From assembly GCA_002428215.1 (NCBI GenBank), contig DIUI01000136.1, positions 1-6,416 of the forward strand: a stretch of DNA of 6,416 nucleotides. Direction: 5' to 3'. Source of the stretch: Prolixibacteraceae bacterium UBA6162. GTDB taxonomy: Bacteria; Bacteroidota; Bacteroidia; Bacteroidales; Prolixibacteraceae. Below the pieces are notes generated by a model, which did not search any database, was not told where the DNA came from, and worked only from the letters and a program-made list of their open reading frames with translations. Positions 1-4,882 of this stretch are shown here, piece after piece. The position numbers were made by a program, and so were the translations under genes. How positions within the stretch are numbered: position 1 is the stretch's first letter; every line of letters begins with the position of its first letter.

Positions 1-480
1 AGCGGTGTAAAAGTAAAGCCCAATCAGTTTCATCCCGGCGTTCCCAGATCTCGTACCATCGAGCAGATTGGAAGAGCTCTTGGACAGCTTGCAAGGGTTG
101 GGGTAGATTATGGTCAGCAAATCAGGCTCGAGGTACATGGACGGGAGACTCAGGAAATCAATGTAATTAAGGATATTATGGATGTGGCCGACCATCCCAA
201 TGCTACTGTATGCTGGAACAGCAATTCAGCAGATTTACATGGGCGGGGACTTGCGGCAAACTTTGCCATGCTCAAAGAACGATTGGGCAGTGTAGTACAT
301 GTTCGGGAGCTCAACCGCACGGATTATCCATATTCGGAATTAATCAGATTATTGGCCGATAATAATTACAGGGGATGGGTTATGCTCGAAGGACATCAGC
401 TTCCGTCCGATCGGTTGGCAGCGCTTACGGAACAGCGAAAAATTTTCGATACACTGCTGTCGGAAGCTATTGATTCTTAG
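1..480 (+). CDS. Sugar phosphate isomerase/epimerase-like TIM-barrel protein (3' part only)
   Basis: The reading frame is open from the first base to a TAG at 478-480, giving the last 159 residues of a protein whose start lies outside the window. It resembles the xylose isomerase-like TIM-barrel (AP endonuclease 2) superfamily, whose full members usually have about 280-300 residues, so roughly the second half is present. In fragment numbering, candidate metal-ligand positions are Glu44 (motif LEVHG), Asn73 in CWNSN where many relatives carry Asp, His100 in VVHVREL, and Glu130 in GWVMLEG near the end of the barrel. Such enzymes interconvert ketoses or keto-acids using a divalent metal in the cytoplasm. 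The exact substrate cannot be read from the sequence. The ATG at 178 is internal and not the true start. The tRNA-Thr gene begins only 12 nt after the stop. The superfamily assignment is fairly secure; the reaction is unknown. Confidence 0.8.
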   Translation, partial: SGVKVKPNQFHPGVPRSRTIEQIGRALGQLARVGVDYGQQIRLEVHGRETQEINVIKDIMDVADHPNATVCWNSNSADLHGRGLAANFAMLKERLGSVVHVRELNRTDYPYSELIRLLADNNYRGWVMLEGHQLPSDRLAALTEQRKIFDTLLSEAIDS

Positions 481-484
481 TTTG
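477..484 (+). promoter_or_regulatory. Candidate -7 box for tRNA-Thr, overlapping the upstream stop codon
   Basis: TTAGTTTG matches the Bacteroidetes TAnnTTTG box at five of six fixed positions and ends 8 nt before the tRNA, so transcription could start just ahead of the mature 5' end. It spans the TAG stop of the preceding gene. No good TTTG -33 box is seen at the usual distance. Co-transcription with the upstream gene followed by processing is an equally good explanation. Confidence 0.3.
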
Positions 485-492
485 AGAATTAG

Positions 493-565
493 GCCTCTTT
501 AGCTCAGTTGGTAGAGCAGCTCATTCGTAATGAGCAGGTCGTGGGTTCGAGTCCCATGAGAGGCT
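493..565 (+). tRNA. tRNA-Thr (anticodon CGU)
   Basis: A complete 73-nt cloverleaf can be folded by eye. The acceptor stem GCCTCTT (493-499) pairs with GAGAGGC (558-564) with one U-G pair. T500 and A501 sit at positions 8 and 9. The D stem GCTC (502-505) pairs with GAGC (514-517). The anticodon stem GCTCA (519-523) pairs with TGAGC (531-535) around a TTCGTAA loop. The T stem GTGGG (541-545) pairs with CCCAT (553-557) around TTCGAGT. The anticodon at 526-528 is CGT, which reads the threonine codon ACG. The discriminator base is T565. CCA is not encoded: the next bases are CGA, so the CCA end must be added enzymatically. Confidence 0.96.
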
Positions 566-623
566 CGAAGCGCAGCGCAGAGCCCGAATGGGACGAGACG
601 TGCAGCGCAGCGGAATCCCGGTC
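566..623 (+). repeat. GC-rich element with internal direct repeat directly after the tRNA
   Basis: The GC-rich stretch abutting the tRNA 3' end stands out from the AT-rich spacer that follows. GCAGCGCAG occurs exactly twice, at 572-580 and 602-610, and the two copies sit in loosely similar half-units about 30 nt apart. A short CCC-GAAT-GGG hairpin (583-592) lies between them. No long inverted repeat or U-tract is present, so it does not look like an intrinsic terminator. An open frame runs from inside the tRNA through this element to 732, but it has no coding character. The element may belong to a dispersed family; that is an inference and cannot be tested from one copy. Confidence 0.4.
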
Positions 624-833
624 TACAAAGCCTTTCGTGCAGCTCGTTGGTTTATGTAAAGAAAATAATCCATACCTGATAGATCAAAATTTGAATAGGT
701 ATATGCCAATAATGGAGTTTATTTATAAGTAATAAACCACATGGATGCTTGCCTCAGGCTTATTTCAATCTCAATAAATTGTTAATTCAGTCTTCGGTAT
801 AAATCAGATTTAAATACCTCTTACTGGATATTA

Positions 834-841
834 TATATTTG
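834..841 (+). promoter_or_regulatory. Candidate Bacteroidetes -7 promoter box
   Basis: TATATTTG is an exact match to the TAnnTTTG -7 consensus recognised by the Bacteroidetes primary sigma factor. A TTTA at 809-812, 21 nt upstream, is a three-of-four match to the TTTG -33 box. A start near 848 would give a transcript of about 200 nt ending at the terminator at 1014-1046, or the leader of the OsmC gene. The region is AT-rich, so chance occurrence is possible. Confidence 0.35.
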
Positions 842-847
842 TTGATC

Positions 848-1046
848 TGGATGTACAGGATCTTAAAAATCCGGTTTAAATAAATTATGAAATCACTTCT
901 TTCTTCCCTTTCTATGTATATGTGCACATGCTGTAGTATGTCCAGTAAATGGGTGGAGGGTGATTCTTTGACTATAGTTATGAATTGATATAGAAATAAA
1001 CTATTATAGTTACAGCCCTTCACGAAACCGTGAGGGGCTTTTTTTT
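848..1046 (+). ncRNA. Possible structured small RNA or attenuated 5' leader
   Basis: This interval is bounded by the TATATTTG promoter-like box upstream and a strong intrinsic terminator at its end. Inside it, GGAT/ATCC can form a small hairpin (858-872). AATCAC (891-896) can pair with GTGATT (960-965) and CCCTTT (906-911) with AAA.GGG (947-953), giving a long interrupted hairpin with an asymmetric internal loop. I do not recognise it as a known RNA family. It could be a stand-alone RNA of about 200 nt, the leader of the OsmC gene 21 nt further on, or simply the trailer of the tRNA transcript. The evidence is limited to the boundaries and hand-drawn pairing. Confidence 0.25.
1014..1046 (+). 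terminator. Strong intrinsic terminator just upstream of the OsmC gene
   Basis: An 11-bp stem is formed by AGCCCTTCACG (1014-1024) and CGTGAGGGGCT (1029-1039), with a single T-G pair and an AAAC loop. It runs directly into eight T residues (1039-1046). This is a textbook Rho-independent terminator reading to the right. It lies only 21 nt before the ATG at 1068, so it either ends an upstream tRNA or small-RNA transcript or acts as an attenuator for the OsmC gene. Confidence 0.85.
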
Positions 1047-1067
1047 ATAAATCTAAAACAAAGAATT

Positions 1068-1502
1068 ATGTCAGATTTAATTTTCGGGATTGATGGAAAT
1101 GCGCAATCACCCGCGCGATTAGAGGCGAAAGCCAGACAATTCAGTATTGTAATTGATGAACCCCCTGCGCTGGGAGGAGATGATTTAGGTGCTAACCCTG
1201 TTGAGTATTTGTTGGCCAGTTATGCTGGATGTATTAATGTTGTCGCTCATTTAACCGCGAAGGAGCTTGGCATTAATTTAGACGGATTAAAAATTCGGGT
1301 GGAGGGCAATCTGAATCCGGCTCGTCTTTTTGGCCAATCGGATGATGATCGTGCCGGGTTTAAAAATATTCTTGTCAACTTCTCACCCAATACTGATGCT
1401 TCGCAAGAACGAATTCATGCGTGGATCGAAACCATTAAAAACAGGTGCCCCATCAATGATAACCTAGCAAATACAACCCCCCTTGCATTCAACCTGGTAT
1501 AA
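1068..1502 (+). CDS. OsmC/Ohr-family protein (peroxide-stress-type thiol protein)
   Basis: This complete 144-residue protein has the usual length of the OsmC/Ohr family. Members are small cytoplasmic, usually dimeric proteins that reduce organic or inorganic hydroperoxides through two cysteines. Both appear: Cys55 in the helix motif YAGCINVV, preceded by NPVEYLLAS typical of the family, and Cys127 in NRCPINDNL. The N-terminal part (about 1-45) and the stretch around 72-105 would form the beta-sheets. Some family subgroups (YhfA-like) have no demonstrated peroxidase activity, so the precise substrate is open. There is no recognisable Shine-Dalgarno sequence before the ATG. A strong terminator ends 21 nt upstream, leaving no room for an ordinary promoter between it and the start. 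A bidirectional terminator follows 52 nt after the stop, so the gene is probably monocistronic. Confidence 0.88.
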   Translation: MSDLIFGIDGNAQSPARLEAKARQFSIVIDEPPALGGDDLGANPVEYLLASYAGCINVVAHLTAKELGINLDGLKIRVEGNLNPARLFGQSDDDRAGFKNILVNFSPNTDASQERIHAWIETIKNRCPINDNLANTTPLAFNLV

Positions 1503-1553
1503 AAGGATGTTGTTGTTTAGACCAGGGAGTCATTCACATGATTGAAACACAAA

Positions 1554-1591
1554 AAGCAGGTGCACTCATTGCGTGTGCCTGCTTAATTTTT
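1554..1591 (+). terminator. Bidirectional intrinsic terminator after the OsmC gene
   Basis: A 12-bp stem pairs AAGCAGGTGCAC (1554-1565) with GTGTGCCTGCTT (1573-1584), including two G-T pairs, around a 7-nt loop. On the plus strand it is followed by AATTTTT, ending the OsmC transcript. On the minus strand the stem is followed by TTTTTGTG, so it could also stop transcription arriving from the uxuA side. This suits its position between convergent genes. Confidence 0.75.
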
Positions 1592-1722
1592 AAACCATCA
1601 TGCTAAATTTTGAAATGTGGTTAACTGTAATTTCGTTTAGCTTTTGGTACGAAAACAATACAGGTAGGCATCAAAAAGGTTTCAAAGATTGAAGTAATTA
1701 AATTTTTGAGAACAATTCTTGT

Positions 1723-1757
1723 AAAAAGGTTTAATCACTGTTAGACAACTGATTAAA
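1723..1757 (-). terminator. Candidate intrinsic terminator for the uxuA transcript
   Basis: TTTAATCA (1730-1737) and TGATTAAA (1750-1757) form a perfect 8-bp inverted repeat. Three further inner pairs, GTT/AAC (1740-1742 with 1747-1749), close an AGAC loop after a 2-nt bulge. Read on the minus strand the stem is followed by CCTTTTT. The stem is AT-rich, so termination would be weaker than at the other hairpins. It lies about 110 nt beyond the uxuA stop codon. Confidence 0.5.
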
Positions 1758-1761
1758 AATA

Positions 1762-1868
1762 TTAGAAATCTATCTTGGCCCCAAAGTTCTTTTTGAAGTG
1801 TTTATCGAAGACCCGGATTTTGGAACAGCTCGTCTCGTATAAACCAATATCCTGTCTTTTTAAAGGTA
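1762..1868 (-). pseudogene. Possible C-terminal remnant of a lost gene
   Basis: Downstream of uxuA, in a different frame, a stretch of at least 34 codons is open up to a TAA at 1764-1762, only 4 nt before the minus-strand terminator hairpin. Its end reads FDKHFKKNFGAKIDF. The composition and base content look more protein-like than the AT-rich DNA on its left, and a stop codon placed directly before a terminator is typical of a real gene's 3' end. No start codon or ribosome binding site is visible, and I do not recognise the family. A chance open frame of this length remains quite possible. Confidence 0.22.
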
Positions 1869-3080
1869 TTAAATACTCCCCAAATGTTTCGCAATACCTG
1901 CTTCAAGCCCGCGTAATTCCGATAATCCCCTGAGCCTGCCAATAAGCGGATATCCCGGAGGATTGTTTTCTCCCAAGTCGGTCAGCATGCTTACTCCATG
2001 GTCGGGTCTGAGCGGCATGCGGCTGGCCGCTATTCCTACTGCCACCCTCCTGGCTTGCTCTTTCAGAAATATGGTCATCAATTCGGCCATATCGACCACT
2101 CCATCCAGATGGCCTGATTCATAAAAGGTGTGGTCGTCGATCCAGTCGATATTGCGCAAATGTAAAAAATGCGTTCGTTGGGCAAACTCCACTGCCATTT
2201 CCGGAATCCTGTTATCGTGGCGCGCTGCCAGTGAACCTGTGCAAAACGTAATGCCATGATGGCTTGATTCAGACATCTGTAATATTTGCCGTATATCGTC
2301 GGCACTCCCCGCAATTCTCGGAACTCCCAATACCGGATATGGAGGATCGTCGGGGTGTATGGCCATCTGAATGCCTGCCTCCTTCGCTACGGGCAATATT
2401 TCGGAAAGAAAGTCGGCTAAATTTTGCCTCAATTGGGCGGCATCAATGCTCTTATAACGGTTAATGTGGTCGAGAAATAGTTGCTTGTAATTACCATCTG
2501 AACCTTTCACCACTCCATCAATAAATCCCTGCGTAACTACAATAAGATTATGGGCTAACTCTTCGCTTGCCTCGGAAGACAGGGTAGTGTGAAATTTAAG
2601 GGCGGCCTCTCTTATTTCGGGCGGATAATCGAGTTCAGCACCGGAACGTTTCAGAATATAGATATCAAAAGCTGCCAGTGCCGGATAATGAAACATCATG
2701 GTTGATGTTCCTTCAGGGGTAATATAATTGAGCGACGTTCTGATCCAGTCGATGACCGGCATAAAATTATAGACAACCAGGTCGATACCACAACGGCCCA
2801 AATTTCTGAGCGATTGCTGGTAATTAAGAATATATTTCTCTACGTTGGCCCCTTTTTGCTTAATCTCCTCATGCACCGGCAGGCTCTCAACCACACTCCA
2901 GTACATGCCGGATTTTTCAATTTCACGCTGAACCTTTTGTATCTCCTCTACAGGCCATACTTGCCCGTTGGGAATGTGGTGGAGTGCGGTTACTACACCT
3001 TCTATTCCCATTTCTCTTAACTGCGACAGTGAAATCCCGTCGTTGACTCCAAACCATCGCCAGCACTTCTCGAACGCCAT
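1869..3080 (-). CDS. uxuA: Mannonate dehydratase (UxuA)
   Basis: This complete 403-residue protein is close to the usual UxuA length of about 390-405. It is a cytoplasmic TIM-barrel enzyme of hexuronate catabolism that dehydrates D-mannonate to 2-keto-3-deoxy-D-gluconate (EC 4.2.1.8), normally with Mn2+ or another divalent metal. Family signatures include the N-terminal WRWFGVND (8-15), HHIPNGQVWP (34-43), the YNFMPVIDWIRTSL block (104-117), IHPDDPP (241-247), FCTGSLAAR (279-287), FLHLRN (305-310) and RPDHG (358-362). The expected metal ligands are His242, Cys280, His307 and Asp360, and all are present. The gene starts 9 nt after the stop of the SDR gene, which makes the metabolically preceding enzyme, so the two almost certainly form an operon. 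A candidate terminator lies about 110 nt downstream. No frameshift or missing key residue is apparent. Confidence 0.97.
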   Translation of the reverse strand: MAFEKCWRWFGVNDGISLSQLREMGIEGVVTALHHIPNGQVWPVEEIQKVQREIEKSGMYWSVVESLPVHEEIKQKGANVEKYILNYQQSLRNLGRCGIDLVVYNFMPVIDWIRTSLNYITPEGTSTMMFHYPALAAFDIYILKRSGAELDYPPEIREAALKFHTTLSSEASEELAHNLIVVTQGFIDGVVKGSDGNYKQLFLDHINRYKSIDAAQLRQNLADFLSEILPVAKEAGIQMAIHPDDPPYPVLGVPRIAGSADDIRQILQMSESSHHGITFCTGSLAARHDNRIPEMAVEFAQRTHFLHLRNIDWIDDHTFYESGHLDGVVDMAELMTIFLKEQARRVAVGIAASRMPLRPDHGVSMLTDLGENNPPGYPLIGRLRGLSELRGLEAGIAKHLGSI

Positions 3081-3089
3081 AGACTGAGA

Positions 3090-3905
3090 TTAAATTCCTG
3101 AATTACTGCTAAATCCACCATCTACCGGGATAATGGTTCCGGTGACAAAACTTGCGGCACGGCTACACAGAAAGTGAACCGTACCATTTAATTCATCGAG
3201 TGATCCGAATCGCCGCATGGGTGTTTTTTCAATAATCCGCAAGCTGCGTTCTGTATAACTGCCATCGGGATTTAGCAAAACCCTGCGGTTTTGATTGCCC
3301 ACAAAGAAACCGGGAGCGATACAGTTTACACGTATCTGATCTGAAAACTTGGTAGCCATTTCCATAGCCATCCAACGGGTGAAGTTCTCAACTGCCGATT
3401 TGGCCATACTATAGCCCGGAACTCTGGTAATGGATGCAAAGGTGGCCATCGAGGAGAGGTTTACTATGCTTCCCCTCCCGCCGCGGGCCATCGAATTGCC
3501 CATCACAATCGATGGCAGAACAGTGCCATAAAGGTTGATTTCCAACACTTCCCTGAGTGCGTCTAAATCCATATCTAGAACAGTTGCTCCCTCTTCAAGA
3601 GTGGCGCCTGGCAGGTTACCCCCGGCACAATTGATGAGGGCATATACCTCCCCCCATCGATCGTTGATTTTTTGTAGACCCTCCTCAAGCTGCATACGGT
3701 CGGTAACATCGGCAACTATACCCATGATACTGCCCTTAGATTCAGAAAGTGAGGCTGCCGCCTGTTCAACTTTTTTTTCGTCGCGTCCAAGAATAACCAC
3801 CCTGGCACCTGCAGTGGCAAAACTCAACGCGATACTTCCCCCAAGTGTACCGGTACCTCCTGTTATTACAACTACTTCACCCTCTATGTCAAATATTCCA
3901 TTCAT
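3090..3905 (-). CDS. SDR oxidoreductase, probable D-fructuronate reductase (D-mannonate oxidoreductase, B. subtilis UxuB/YjmF type)
   Basis: This complete 271-residue classical short-chain dehydrogenase has a Rossmann fold. It shows the nucleotide-binding motif TGGTGTLG (15-22), Asp66 in ADV contacting adenine, NCAGG (92-96) in place of the usual NNAG, Asn124, and the catalytic Ser152, Tyr165 and Lys169 (YSMAK). APG (197-199) and VDGGF near the C-terminus are also typical. SDRs share these features over many substrates, so the substrate comes from context. The gene lies 9 nt upstream of uxuA, and B. subtilis uses an SDR for D-mannonate oxidoreductase. The inferred reaction is NAD(P)H-dependent reduction of D-fructuronate to D-mannonate in the cytoplasm. 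Arg41 soon after the second beta strand (LGRD) may suit NADP(H), but this is not decisive. The first codons MNGIFDIEGEV fit a typical SDR start. An A8 run encodes Glu-Lys-Lys at about 43-45 without breaking the frame. Confidence 0.88.
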   Translation of the reverse strand: MNGIFDIEGEVVVITGGTGTLGGSIALSFATAGARVVILGRDEKKVEQAAASLSESKGSIMGIVADVTDRMQLEEGLQKINDRWGEVYALINCAGGNLPGATLEEGATVLDMDLDALREVLEINLYGTVLPSIVMGNSMARGGRGSIVNLSSMATFASITRVPGYSMAKSAVENFTRWMAMEMATKFSDQIRVNCIAPGFFVGNQNRRVLLNPDGSYTERSLRIIEKTPMRRFGSLDELNGTVHFLCSRAASFVTGTIIPVDGGFSSNSGI

Positions 3906-3931
3906 GAAATCAAGGCTGATGGTTTATGCCA

Positions 3932-3939
3932 CAAATGTG
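3932..3939 (-). promoter_or_regulatory. Weak candidate -7 box ahead of the SDR-uxuA operon
   Basis: On the minus strand CACATTTG matches TAnnTTTG at five of six fixed positions and lies about 26 nt before the SDR start codon. No good TTTG box is found about 19 nt upstream (the bases there are TATT). The 81-nt gap to the preceding gene could hold a promoter, but read-through from that gene is also possible. Confidence 0.22.
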
Positions 3940-3986
3940 GGAATTATCTTCGATTCGGAATAATACATTATTAGCATCCAGCAACA

Positions 3987-4730
3987 CTATATTTGCCAGT
4001 CATTTCCTGTTAGTTCATATACCCTTCGCTTGTCAAGCTCAAGCAAGAGTATACGGTTCCAGGCCATGGAGGATTGGATAGGAATACCCGAGATCTGGTT
4101 GATATTGACTGTCGGTAATGTGCCGGTATAGAGCAACAACCATAGTTGGTGTAACCTCTTTTGTTTGTAAATGGTTGTTTTTTCAACCTTTCTTGCTATT
4201 CTCTGTGCTATAGCCTCGCGAAAGGCCAATACAGGCAATGGCTCTTGTTCCATCTCCCAAACTTCACCTGGTGAATCAGGTAAAACGCCTATCCAAATTG
4301 CCGACAGTGCTGGGGGTAGTTGTGCATTATTTAACAAAAGTGTGGTTAGTTGTCGTTTTAAATTTTCTGCCGCCTTCCTGATAGCTGCAGCTCCCATTAT
4401 GGCATTTGAAAGAAGGTTTTCGGGGGTGAGTGCATAATGAGCGCTAAACCGCAACCTGATCCAGACACCGCCTGGCCATACTACATTTACCCGGTTCTTT
4501 ATCATTTCGAGAAATTGCTCTTGTATAGTAATTACTCCGTAAGCTTTGCTTAGAGCAGGTTGCTGAACGATTCTGGTCAGCTCAATACCTATACGCTTAC
4601 GCGGTGTAATCTCTACGAGGAAATCGGGCGATTCAGTGGCTTTAATGCTGCCCGACGGAAAATCTGAAAACCTCTCCTTAAGCAGCGAAACCGCCAAAAA
4701 CTCTGTGAATTTCTGATCTGAAGGATGCAT
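3987..4730 (-). CDS. Unrecognised 247-residue protein with PD-(D/E)XK-like N-terminus
   Basis: I do not recognise a named family. The N-terminal region looks like a restriction-endonuclease-type core. Glu19 lies in an early helix (LLKERF), then SPDF (34-37) is followed 12 residues later by a hydrophobic strand IGIELT (47-52). In active PD-(D/E)XK enzymes the last motif is (D/E)XK; here it is Glu50-Leu-Thr52, so the lysine is absent or replaced. The middle (about 100-135) is helical. The C-terminal half has LHQLWLLLYTG (193-203) and NRILLLELDKRRVYEL (225-240), resembling closing strands of uncharacterised nuclease-fold proteins. There is no signal peptide or membrane segment, so it should be cytoplasmic. 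It lies 81 nt upstream of the SDR-uxuA pair on the same strand and is divergent from the phosphate transporter gene. Nothing in the sequence ties it to uronate metabolism. Nuclease activity is a guess from motif spacing only. Confidence 0.75.
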   Translation of the reverse strand: MHPSDQKFTEFLAVSLLKERFSDFPSGSIKATESPDFLVEITPRKRIGIELTRIVQQPALSKAYGVITIQEQFLEMIKNRVNVVWPGGVWIRLRFSAHYALTPENLLSNAIMGAAAIRKAAENLKRQLTTLLLNNAQLPPALSAIWIGVLPDSPGEVWEMEQEPLPVLAFREAIAQRIARKVEKTTIYKQKRLHQLWLLLYTGTLPTVNINQISGIPIQSSMAWNRILLLELDKRRVYELTGNDWQI

Positions 4731-4789
4731 AAGATAAAGTTAGCGTTTAATTTTTCGTTTTTTTTGCCATAAGGCAGCGAATTATCCTT

Positions 4790-4819
4790 TTTGATACCCT
4801 AAAGTTTTCGTTAATTTAC
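4790..4819 (+). promoter_or_regulatory. Candidate promoter for the Na+/phosphate cotransporter gene
   Basis: TTTG (4790-4793) is followed after 18 nt by TAATTTAC (4812-4819), a partial TAnnTTTG match (TA and two of the TTT). It would give a leader of about 55-60 nt. The -7 part occupies nearly the same bases as the -7 part of the leftward candidate. Confidence 0.25.
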
Positions 4820-4841
4820 TTCCATATTGTGTAAGGCCAAA
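4811..4841 (-). promoter_or_regulatory. Candidate promoter for the leftward unknown-protein gene
   Basis: On the minus strand TTTG (4841-4838) is followed after exactly 19 nt by TAAATTAA (4818-4811). This matches the Bacteroidetes TTTG - TAnnTTTG arrangement at the -33 box and at TA..TT of the -7 box, but not at its final TG. It would give a 5' leader of about 70-75 nt before the ATG at 4730. Confidence 0.3.
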
Positions 4842-4882
4842 CTTGTGTCGGTTTAAACATCTGATAAAGCACTAATTACCAC

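Larger units (their letters stand above)
624..1067. other. AT-rich non-coding spacer between tRNA-Thr and the OsmC gene
   Basis: No convincing protein gene is present on either strand. The only sizeable open frame (787-1023, minus) is rich in Ile, Tyr and Lys, resembles no known family, and starts inside a terminator hairpin. The spacer contains a perfect TAnnTTTG box (834-841), a possible long imperfect hairpin (891-965) around the palindrome ATGTGCACAT (920-929), two small palindromes ACTATAGT (971-978) and AACTATTATAGTT (999-1011), and a strong intrinsic terminator (1014-1046). Confidence 0.6.
1503..1868. other. Convergent spacer between the OsmC gene and uxuA
   Basis: These 366 nt hold no intact gene. 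They contain the bidirectional hairpin at 1554-1591, a second terminator-like hairpin reading left (1723-1757) and, on the minus strand, a short open stretch (1762-1868) that may be a gene remnant. I see nothing identifiable in 1592-1722. Confidence 0.6.

Noticed and set aside
627..654. AAGCC/GGTTT pairing considered as a tRNA terminator
   Set aside because: The stem is only five pairs with one G-T, has a 16-nt loop and no U-tract.
508..732. Open reading frame of 74 codons on the plus strand
   Set aside because: It begins inside tRNA-Thr and runs through the GC-rich post-tRNA element. It has no ribosome binding site and no protein-like pattern.
787..1023. Open reading frame of 78 codons on the minus strand
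   Set aside because: It is a chance frame in AT-rich DNA, heavy in Ile, Tyr and Lys. Its start codon falls inside the intrinsic terminator stem at 1014-1039, and no family is recognisable.
1775..1784. TTGGCCCCAA palindrome considered as a terminator stem
   Set aside because: The loop would be only two bases, and no T-run follows on either strand.
3771..3778. Run of eight A residues (minus strand) inside the SDR gene, considered as a programmed frameshift site
   Set aside because: The zero frame continues into a full-length SDR with all motifs in order. The run simply encodes part of Glu-Lys-Lys.
3535..3963. Open reading frame of 142 codons opposite the SDR gene
   Set aside because: It is the antisense shadow of the SDR gene, with Ser/Pro/Arg-rich composition typical of such shadows.
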